64,000 nt of DNA from Oscillospiraceae bacterium (GTDB lineage: Bacteria > Bacillota > Clostridia > Oscillospirales > Acutalibacteraceae), in NCBI GenBank assembly GCA_910574995.1, contig CAJTCS010000010.1:1-64000 (forward strand), read 5' to 3'. How positions within the stretch are numbered: position 1 is the first letter of the stretch; every line of letters begins with the position of its first letter. The notes under the pieces were generated by a model that saw only the letters and a program-made list of their open reading frames with translations, was not told the DNA's origin and searched no databases. Shown here piece after piece: positions 51,462-60,400 of the stretch. The position numbers were made by a program, and so were the translations under genes.

Positions 51462-51559
51462 CAGGCGGGTGGTGGCGATAGAAAGATACCTCCCTCCAAT
51501 AAGAAACGGCCTGCGTCATGCAGACCGTTTTCTGTCCTATCCGTAAATGTGGTCTTGTA

Positions 51560-51856
51560 TCAGGAACCGCACTTAGCGGCGAGGTCAGCCCCCAAGCGCT
51601 TGATCTCCTGCTCCTCCTGTTCGGACACATCCCGCTTGTAACCGTGGGTAAGCCGATAGCCCTGATACTCCTCCCAGCGGGAGCGCAGGATGTCCCGCAG
51701 CTGCTCCGGGGTCTGGCACAGGCGGGAAGTCACCCAGTTATTTTTGCTGCTCTCCCAGTCCACCACCAGATAGCCCCGGCTGGTGTCCAGCACTTCACAG
51801 GAACCGTCCTCGGACAAATACTCCCGAAAAACTTCCAGCACGTTTTCAAAGGTCAT
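51560..51856 (-). CDS. conserved element protein, 98 residues
   Basis: ATG 51856 is preferred over 51862 because GAGGTG then lies 6 bases upstream. The product starts MTFENVLEVFREYLSEDGSCE and includes SRGYLVVDWESSKNNWVTS and LRDILRSRWEEYQGYRLTHG. It resembles small proteins encoded beside relaxases in clostridial elements; function unknown. It ends 98 bases upstream of the relaxase, on the same strand. Confidence 0.65.
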   Translation of the reverse strand: MTFENVLEVFREYLSEDGSCEVLDTSRGYLVVDWESSKNNWVTSRLCQTPEQLRDILRSRWEEYQGYRLTHGYKRDVSEQEEQEIKRLGADLAAKCGS

Positions 51857-51931
51857 TGTCATCACCTCATCGTTTGATCTGTTCCAAGCATAATGCCGCT
51901 TGGCGAATTTTGCAAGGATGTGGCGGGGCAA

Positions 51932-52372
51932 TTATGTTTCTTCCCGCTGTATCGGAAATTGCACGATCACCTTTCCCCGCCGTTTTGCGTAGTCCAGAGT
52001 TTTCGCCGCCCCACCCCACCCATGCGTGACGCCGGAGATCACAACGTCACTTTCGCGGACCATCCACTCATTCCGCCTTACGATGGCATAACGCGGCGGC
52101 ACAGTTTCCAGCGGCGGATAAGTGGTCCCATCGTAACGGGAGGCATCCATTTCCCGGTTGAGGTAGGCCAGCACCAGGACAGCCTCGATATTGGGATACT
52201 TGGTTTTCTGCCGCCGCACCGCAGCAGCCGCCAAGCTGTCGAAGTCGCCGTAGCCGCCAAGATAAAATGTGGTCGCTCCGCCCTCGATCAGCGCTGGCAG
52301 TATTATGTCCAGCCATTTGGAAATGTTTTCAGTTTGATATAGCTTGCTGTGTCCGCAGAACGTGACGTTCAT
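51932..52372 (-). CDS. SLOG/DUF1273-like nucleotide-binding protein
   Basis: 146 residues from ATG 52372 (GGTGAGAGG just upstream). MNVTFCGHSKLYQ and FYLGGYGDFDSLAAAAV fit the Rossmann-like SLOG fold (YpsA/DUF1273 relatives), with DVVISGVTHGWGGAAKTLDYA as the later conserved part. SLOG proteins bind nucleotides or NAD-like ligands and often occur in mobile elements and defence systems. Function here is unknown. Divergent from the XRE gene at 52488. Confidence 0.7.
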   Translation of the reverse strand: MNVTFCGHSKLYQTENISKWLDIILPALIEGGATTFYLGGYGDFDSLAAAAVRRQKTKYPNIEAVLVLAYLNREMDASRYDGTTYPPLETVPPRYAIVRRNEWMVRESDVVISGVTHGWGGAAKTLDYAKRRGKVIVQFPIQREET

Positions 52373-52487
52373 CCTCTCACCCCCGCTGCTTTTGTATTTC
52401 GTTTTTATTATACGAAACAAATTATTAAAATGCAACGATTTGTAAAAGTATAATCAACGAAGAATACAAGCGCAAGGAGGCAGAGCT

Positions 52488-52793
52488 TTGAAGGATATTC
52501 TTACCGTCATTACAGCAAACAGAGAGGCAAGGGGATGGACAGAATATCAGCTTGCGGAACATTCGGGTCTGCCGCAATCTACTATTTCCTCTTGGTATAG
52601 AAAGAACATGATACCCACTCTCCCCTCGCTGGAAAAGATATGTCATGCGTTTGGCATTACCTTATCTCAGCTTTTTGCGGAAAGCGAGTCGCCGGTATCG
52701 CTGACGAAATCCCAAGCGGAACTACTGGATCGCTGGGCAAGACTGGATAAAAAACAACAGGCCGTGATTTTTCAGCTCCTGGATATTATGTGA
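52488..52793 (+). CDS. XRE-family regulator, TTG start
   Basis: 101 residues from TTG 52488 with AAGGAGG 7 bases upstream. The helix-turn-helix is TEYQLAEHSGLPQSTISSWYRKN, followed by PTLPSLEKICHAFGITLSQLF. The C-terminal LDRWARLDKKQQAVIFQLLDIM is typical of small element regulators. It probably controls the divergent SLOG gene and the mobilization genes. Confidence 0.87.
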   Translation: MKDILTVITANREARGWTEYQLAEHSGLPQSTISSWYRKNMIPTLPSLEKICHAFGITLSQLFAESESPVSLTKSQAELLDRWARLDKKQQAVIFQLLDIM

Positions 52794-52799
52794 CAATAC

Positions 52800-52834
52800 A
52801 GTAAGAGGACGGCCAGCAAGACCGCCCTCTTACT
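52800..52834. terminator. bidirectional terminator between XRE and mobC
   Basis: agtaagagg/cctcttact plus an inner cgg/ccg pair, between convergent genes; T-rich on the plus side (actattt). Confidence 0.75.
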
Positions 52835-52839
52835 ATTTA

Positions 52840-53181
52840 TCAGAGCTTTGCCAGAGAAGAAAGGATTTTCTGCGCCGCCTCCCACAGCCCGTCATAGTCC
52901 CGGCGCAGGTCCTCCAGGTCGGCATCATAGAACCGGCCCGTTTCGTGAACACGGCGGGTAAGCTGATTGAGGTTGTTGCTGGACCGGCGCAGAAGGGATA
53001 CCATCTCGCCCAGCTCCGGCAGCTCCAGGTTGACAGCGTATCCGTCAATCGCCATCTTCCGAAGATATGCTGCCATGTTGGAGGTCCCCAGTAGGGCCAT
53101 CTTCCGCTCGATCAGCTCCCGTTCCTCCGGGGTGACACGAAATTTCAGCTGGACTTCCCTCTGCCGGTTCGCCACAGTCAC
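52840..53181 (-). CDS. mobC: MobC-type relaxosome accessory protein
   Basis: 113 residues from GTG 53181, overlapping the previous stop (GTGA). A ribbon-helix-helix-like N-terminus (VQLKFRVTPEERELIERKMALLG) precedes the MobC segment SLLRRSSNNLNQLTRRVHETGRFY. MobC helps the relaxase open oriT. It lies on the relaxase strand but is separated from it by the XRE/SLOG pair. Confidence 0.88.
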   Translation of the reverse strand: MTVANRQREVQLKFRVTPEERELIERKMALLGTSNMAAYLRKMAIDGYAVNLELPELGEMVSLLRRSSNNLNQLTRRVHETGRFYDADLEDLRRDYDGLWEAAQKILSSLAKL

Positions 53182-54386
53182 CGCTCCTGTTCTTTGGACT
53201 TTTTCTTCGCGGGCGGTTTGGGGGCGGCGGACTGCTCCTGCAATTTCTTCCGCACAGAGGGCTTGCGGAGCTGGAGCTTTTGAAAACGGTTCTCGTTCTG
53301 GGAGATCAGGGCATAGGTCCCCCTGCGGCCCTCCAGGGTGGAGAAGGAGAGGGACTGAAAGGGCAGCATGGCCATGAGGCGGTCGGTGTCCTTCGTTTTG
53401 GCCCGTGCCAGGAAGTCGGGGGAAATCTGGGCCATGTAGTGGGTCCCGCTGGGGCTGTTCGGTTCCTGCTCAGATTGCAGCCGCTGCATGATATGTTCGG
53501 CCTCCGCTCTGATGTCCGCCGCCTTGAGGGGCTGTTTCAGCAAATGTTCATGCCGTGCCTCACTAGCGAACATATCCAAGAGGCCGGGGTGACTGCGCGT
53601 GATAAGGCAGGTCATATCCCGTTCTCCCTGTTCAAAGACAACGGGGATGGACTGCGCCCACTGCTTGTTGGCCCGCGAAATACGGCCATCTGAATCCATC
53701 GTCTGCAAGGTGTTCGCCAGCACATAGAGCATCCGCTCAAAGCCGAATTGCTGAACGACTTCCTTTACTGCTGCCGCCGTGTTCAGGCGATAGTCCCGGT
53801 AGTTATCGTTGATAGCTGTTACGATCGCGTCCTTGCAGGCGATATTGGCACGGCGGGATGCGTGATGCAGTTCTGCCTCGCCATGCTCATAGGCATACGC
53901 AAAGGTTTCTTTGTAGACCGGCGTCTTATCCAACTTGAAAACCTTCTCTCCACGGTCTGCGGAGTGTGTCCGCCGCTTCGTAGATTTCTGCTTTGCCAAC
54001 TCCTGGAGGTCGCTCTGCACCAGATCAATAAACAGGTCCACTTTGGCGGGGTGGCTTTCCAACGTACAGCTCTCCCGGCCACGGCCCATCCCGTGCATCG
54101 AAACGGTATTGGCCCAACTTGCATTGTGGCCGGAGAACCGATTATCAAAATTTGTTTCACGGACCGTATAGGCGAGAATGAATGTCACTCGCTCCTGCCC
54201 AAACCGCTCCAGAATTTCCTTCGCACAACCCTCGGGAAAGTTCATCCCATCCCAGTTACTGCGGATGGTGCTATCGATGGCGTTCCTGCACTCGGTAAGG
54301 GTCCTCATTGATGCTCTGTACTGCTCCAATTCGCCGTTTTCCCGTGCGTAGGCGGCGGAATGCGGATAGATCGGTGTTTTATCCAT
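53178..54386 (-). CDS. DUF3849-domain element protein
   Basis: 402 residues. Two copies of a DUF3849-like domain are visible, starting TPIYPHSAAYARENGELEQYRAS and TPVYKETFAYAYEHGEAELHHAS. Both continue into an ER-x-x-F/Y-I/V-LA motif (QERVTFILAYTVRE and FERMLYVLANTLQ). The C-terminal ~100 residues end in a basic tail with KPSVRKKL and KKKSKEQER. Function is unknown; the family occurs only in such elements. It overlaps mobC by four bases, so the two are cotranscribed. Confidence 0.82.
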   Translation of the reverse strand: MDKTPIYPHSAAYARENGELEQYRASMRTLTECRNAIDSTIRSNWDGMNFPEGCAKEILERFGQERVTFILAYTVRETNFDNRFSGHNASWANTVSMHGMGRGRESCTLESHPAKVDLFIDLVQSDLQELAKQKSTKRRTHSADRGEKVFKLDKTPVYKETFAYAYEHGEAELHHASRRANIACKDAIVTAINDNYRDYRLNTAAAVKEVVQQFGFERMLYVLANTLQTMDSDGRISRANKQWAQSIPVVFEQGERDMTCLITRSHPGLLDMFASEARHEHLLKQPLKAADIRAEAEHIMQRLQSEQEPNSPSGTHYMAQISPDFLARAKTKDTDRLMAMLPFQSLSFSTLEGRRGTYALISQNENRFQKLQLRKPSVRKKLQEQSAAPKPPAKKKSKEQER

Positions 54387-54453
54387 TTAATGCCTCCATT
54401 TCATATTAAAACTTGCTCTGCGGTGAGATCAGGCAGGGAAAGCCCCCTGCCTG

Positions 54454-57400
54454 TCACCGCTCCTGGCGGCGGTCCTTCGGTCTGTCCTGTTTCTGACGGG
54501 GAGGCACAGGCCGTTTCAGCCCCTCCAGTACCGAGGGCCGTGGGCTCTTGGCAACAGTCTGTTCCGCTGGCGGCGCTCCCCGGTCGATGTTGAGAGCGGC
54601 ATCCAGCTCCGCAAGGCGGGCAGACTTCGCTTGCAGCTCCGCCTCCTGGGGAAAGGGCTTGCCCAGCGCGGCTTTGGTGGCGCTCTGCTGCTGATAGAGG
54701 TTCTGGAGATGGGCCTCCACCCCTTGCAAACGCTCCGGCATTTTCTCCAGCGTGTTGTCCATGCGGGTGATGTTGCCGTAAATATCGTCACTCAACTCCA
54801 CAAGATGGGTCATCTGGCCTTTCAACGTCAGCGAAGTCCGCTCAAACATCTGGGCATGGGAGATGGACAGGGTAAAGCCCCGATAGCTGCCGATCTCCTT
54901 TGTTTCGCCTACCGCCAGCTCCTTGCAGGCGGCAAGCAGGGCTTTTCCGGCCTCTTCTTTGTCGGTGAAGGTCACGCCGCTGATCTCGATCCCGGCAAAA
55001 CCCTGTTTGACCTCCGCAGCGGCGGGGGCCTCCGGTGTACCGGCGGCGGGCGGTTCCTCTTCGGCAGTTTTGGCCGGAGGCTTTTCCACAGTGATGATGG
55101 GATGGGGATGCGCCGCCAGCGTTTCCATGTCGGCCTTGAAACCGGCGATAAACTCCTGGTTCTGCTTGATCTGCTCCGGGAAATATTTCAGCAGATTGTC
55201 CTCCATCCGGTACTGCTGGCTCTGGTGTTCGGCCTTCAGCAGGCGCAGCCGGGAAACGTCTATGTCCAGGTCCATCCGCTCTTTTATCCGGGGGTCCCCG
55301 GCGCACAGGGCCTTGATTTCGGCGTAACTGAGCGCCGCCTCGTCCACGTCCTCGCAGGAACGCACGGGGGACTTAGAAGTCATGATTTGTGATATAAACT
55401 TCTGTTTTGCCTCAATAGTCTGCCACAAATACGCGTCAAAAGTCCCCTCTGTGACATAACGGAACACATGGACTTTTTTGTTTTCATTGCCCCGGCGCTC
55501 GATGCGGCCCTTGCGCTGGATAAGGTCACGGGGCCTCCACGGACAATCCAGGTCGTGTAATGCGATCAGTCGCTTTTGAATATTTGTCCCCGCTCCAAGT
55601 TTTGCCGTACTGCCAATGATGACCCGCACCAGCCCATCATTAACTTTGGAGAACAGTGCCTTTTTCTTCTGGTCGGTGTCCGCGTCATGGATAAAGGCGA
55701 TCTGCTCCGGGGGCATCCCTGCGGCGATGAGCTTTTCCCGGATGTCATCATAGATGGTAAAGGGCTTTTCAGTATCCTGCGCAAGGCCCTTTTTCTTTTT
55801 AGAGGGCTTGGCCTGGGGCGTGGAAATATCGCAGAACACGATCTGAGTCAGTTTGTCGGCCTCGCCCTCCCGCCAGAAGTGCAGGATGTTCTCGACACAG
55901 CGGTTCACCTTCGTCCCCGGTTCGTCTGGCAGCAAAGGGTCAATGATGCGCTGGTCCAGCCCCAGCTTGCGGCCATCCGAGGTTATCTTCAACATATTGT
56001 CCTCGTGGGGGTCCACAGCGCCGCCATGCACTTTGGAGGCCCGTTCGGACAGCTGCTGGACCATCGCTTTCTGATGTTCAGTCGGCTTGGATGCAACGGT
56101 ATGATATTCGACCTCCGGGGTGGGCAGATGGAGCTGGTCGGCGGTTTTCACGTCCGCGACCTCCTTGAACAGGTTCATCAGCTCCGGGAGGTTGAAGAAT
56201 TTGGCGAACCGGGTCCGGGGGCGGTAGCCGGTCCCTTCCGGGGCCAGCTCCAAAACGGTGGATGTTTCCCCGAACCGGCTGGCCCAGCAGTCGAAGTGTC
56301 CCATACCCATCTCCTGCAAACGGTTATATTGGAGATAGCGGTGAATCGTGAACATTTCTGTCATGCTGTTGGAGATTGGTGTCCCCGTGGCGAAAATAAC
56401 GCCCCGCCCGCCGGTCAGCTCGTCCAGATAGCGGCATTTTGCAAACATATCGCTGGACTTCTGGGCATCGGTAGTGGACAGACCGGCCACGTTCCGCATT
56501 TTGGTCGTCATGAACAGGTTTTTATAGAAGTCGCTCTCGTCCACAAACATCCTGTCCACGCCCAGCTGCTCAAAGGTGATAACGCTGTCTTTTTTCTGGT
56601 CTGCCCTCAGCTTTTCCAAGCGTTCCTCCAGCCGCCGTCTGGTCTTTTCCATCTGCCGGATAGAAAAGTTTTCGCCCCCCATGTACTTCAATTCCTTGAT
56701 ACCGGCGAGTATCTCCTGAATTTCATCCCGGATAATGCGCTCCTGCCGCTCATAACTGATAGGGATCTTCTCGAATTGGCTCTGGCCGATAATAACGGCG
56801 TCGTAGTCCCCAGTGGCGATGCGGGCGCAGAACTTCTTTCGGCGGGCCGGTTCAAAATCTTTCTTGGTGGTAACAAGGACATGAGCGGAGGGATACAGCC
56901 GCATAAATTCGGAGGCCCACTGCTGGATCAGGTGATTGGGGACCACGAAGATGCTTTTGTGGCACAGTCCCAGGCGCTTGCTCTCCATAGCGGCGGCGAT
57001 CATCTCGAAGGTCTTGCCAGCGCCTACCTCGTGGGCCAGGAGGGTGTTGCCGCCGTAGAGGACGTGGGCCACGGCGTTGACCTGATGGGGCTGGAGCTTG
57101 ATCTCCGGGTTCATGCCGGAGAAAACGATGTGGCTCCCGTCATACTCGCGGGGCCGGGTGCTGTTCATTTCCTCGTTGTACTGCTTGACAAGGGCCTGCC
57201 GCCGCCTGGGGTCACGCCATATCCAGTCCCGGAAAGCGTCTTTCAACGCCTGCTGTTTCTGCTGGGCCAGGGTGGTTTCCTTGCCGTTGAGTACCCGATG
57301 CTCCTTGCCGTCCAGGTCTGTTACCAGGTCGTAGATACGGACATCCCGGAGGTTCAGCGTATCTTGCAGTATCTCATAGGCGTTGGCCCTGCTGGTCCCG

Positions 57401-60400
57401 AAGGTGGTGTAGGCGGCAACATCGTGGTCGTACACAGCTCTTTTGGATGTGATCTGCCACTCCGCTGTGACCGGCGAATAATTGACCTTGATACTTCTCT
57501 GCAAGCGCCAGGGGGTATCCAGCGTTTCATACATAAACTGCTGGATGTACTTTTTATCCACCCAGGTGGCCCCCAGCCGGACCTCGATCTCGGAGGCGTC
57601 CAGGTCTTTGGGCTGGGCAGCGGTCAGGGCCTCCACGTTCTGCCTGATCTTCGCGGCGTCCTCCGGGGGCAGGATCTCCGCCATCGCCTGGGCCATGCGC
57701 AGTTTCCGCCGCACGTTGCCGGAGAGGTATTCGTCAGCGGTGACAAGGGGAAAGCGGCTCAGATCGACATACGCCCTGGGGATGCGGTCCGGGTCCTCCG
57801 CACAGCGGATGTCCCGGAAGATCACGCCGGTCAGCTCCTGCTCCAGCTGCTCCTCGGTCTTGCCGGTAAGCTGGGACATATAGGGCATATCCACTCCGGC
57901 CTTCTCCGCAATGGAAACGGCCAGGGCCTCGGATGCGGTGTCCACGCTGGTGACAGTCCGGTGAGGGCTGACGGTGCGCTTTGTGAACATATCCGCCTTG
58001 CCCTCCAGACGCCCGTTCTCGTCCACGATCTCCAGGGCGCACAGGAGGTAGTAGCCGTCATCGCGGGAAAACGCCTGCTGATTGTTTCTGGCATTGATAA
58101 GGCCAAATTTGGCGGTATAGGCGTCATAGAGCTGCTCTAACCGCTCCTGCTGCTGCCGGATGGCACTGTCGGGAACATCCTCCCGCAGCTGAAGGTCGAT
58201 CAGGTCCCGAACGCAGTCCCGCAGCTCCACCATGCCCATGACACGCTCTTTGGCGGCACCGGACAAATCCTGCTTTTCCATGATGGAATTTTCCCGGTAG
58301 TAAACATCCCCGTCTACAATGGTATAGGAGAAGTTTTTCACATTCGGGTCAGCGGGGATGGTGACACGCTCCTGTTCGGCACCTTCCTCCAGCTCAGGCG
58401 GCGCGGCCTCCCGGTACTGGCCCCGGATATACTTGATGGCATCGTGGAGCTGATCGGCCAGTTCCAGGCCCTCAATGGGGGCCACGGTGAAGTCCTGCCT
58501 GCCGTACTGGGTACTCTCGGAGGTCTGACGGCCCAAGATCATTTCCGGGTGGTCAATGAAATAGCGGTTGACGGTAAAGCCGTCCTGGTTCTCTCCAACG
58601 TGTACCCAATCAGGCATTTCAACCTGGGGCGTGTCCCGTTTCTGGAAAAACAGGATGTCCGTCACCACATCTGTCCCGGCGTTGGCCCGGAAAGCGTTAT
58701 TGGGCAGACGGATAGCGCCCAGGAGGTCAGCCCGTTCCGCAAGGTACTTCCGGGCATCCTCGCCTTTGGCATCCATGGTGTAGCGGCTGGTGACAAAAGC
58801 CACGATCCCGCCGGGGCGCACCTGGTCCATCATTTTGGCGGCGAAATAATTGTGGATGCTGAAATGGTGGCGGTTGTAGGCGCGGTCACTGACAGGGTAA
58901 TCCCCAAACGGCACATTGCCTACGGCGAGGTCATAAAAGTCCCGGCGGTCAGTGGTTTCAAATCCGGCCACGGTGATGTTGGCCTGGGGGTAAAGCTGCC
59001 GGGCGATACGGCCGGTGATACTGTCCAGCTCCACGCCGTACAGTCTGGACGCAGCCATAGCCTCCGGCAGCAGGCCGAAGAAGTTCCCCACGCCGCAGGA
59101 CGGTTCCAGGATATTGCCAGCGGTAAAGCCCATATTGCCCACGGCCTTATAGATAGCCTTGATGACGGTGGGACTGGTGTAGTGGGCATTCAGGACTGAG
59201 GCCCGCGCCGCCTCATACTCTGCGGGGGTCAGGGCGGCTTTCAGCTCCAGGTATTCATCCGCCCACTCCGGCTTGTCCGGATCAAAAGCGTCCGGCAGAC
59301 CGCCCCAGCCCACATAGCGGGAAAGCACTTCCTGTTCCGACCGGGTGGCAGAGCGGCCCTCCAGCTCAATACCCTGGAGGGTGTTGATGGCCTCCATGTT
59401 CATGCGGAACTTGGCTTTCGGTCCGCCCTCGCCCAGGTGATCGTCTGTAATGCGGAAATTTTGAGCGGCAGTCTGCTCCGGCTGGGTCTGCTCCGGTTCA
59501 TCAACGGGCAGACGCTGAACGATCACATCAAAGGGCAGGCCGTTTTTATCGCCAGGATAAATGGTAGTGGTTTCCGGCGTGACCTCCGGTGCAGGAGGCG
59601 GGTCCGGCTCCTGGGTGAACAAGTGGGCATTGCGCTCGTCCTGACGTATAGCGTCCTCGAAAAAATCCCGGCTGACGACCTGATTGTTCCAGGTGTAGGG
59701 GCCGGTGTCGATGCGTACATCCAGGTCCCCGATGTAGCCAATGGTGCCAGTAAGTTCATGGTCGCCGTATTGGAAGGAAACCTTGTCCCCCACCTGATAG
59801 GAGGGCTTACCCTCCAGCCGTACAGGGTCACGCTGGACCGGCGCATGGGTAAAGCCGTCCAATTCCTGCTGCCAGAGGGAGCGCAGCACCGGCGCGATCT
59901 GATGCCAGGAATATGCCGCGCTCGCAATTTTCACTTCATCATCGTTCAAAATCTCTATCCGCATAGAGAGGCCGGATGTGAAATAGTCCGCCATTTCGCC
60001 GGTGGAAAGCTCCGTGGTGTCTACACGGTTGCCCAGAAGTCCCGACAGCAGACCGCCCATTTCCCGATTGCCTTTTCCAGCTCGAAAATATTCGATGATC
60101 TCATGTCTGTCCTCGTCCGTCAGCAGGCCGGAGGTCAGGACTTCCCGGAAGTCCTCGTTGAATTGGCTGAGGTCAGCCGCCACAAAATCCGTAATTTGGC
60201 TGTTCCGGCTGTCCCTCAAAAGCGCAGCCATAAAGCGGTCCTTGGGTTCTGAGCGGAGTACAGGGTAGGCTTGCGTGGGGTCACGCAGCTGCACATCAAA
60301 CAGGGAAATATCCTCAATGACGTATTCTGTGCCGTCCAGATAGACCTTATCTCCCACATCGTAGGCCGGGGCCAGCGGGTCACGGGCAGGCGGGGCCGTG

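Noticed and set aside
55576-58140. An 854-codon open frame on the plus strand opposite the helicase gene.
   Set aside because: Antisense shadow of the helicase; no motif, no convincing ribosome-binding site.
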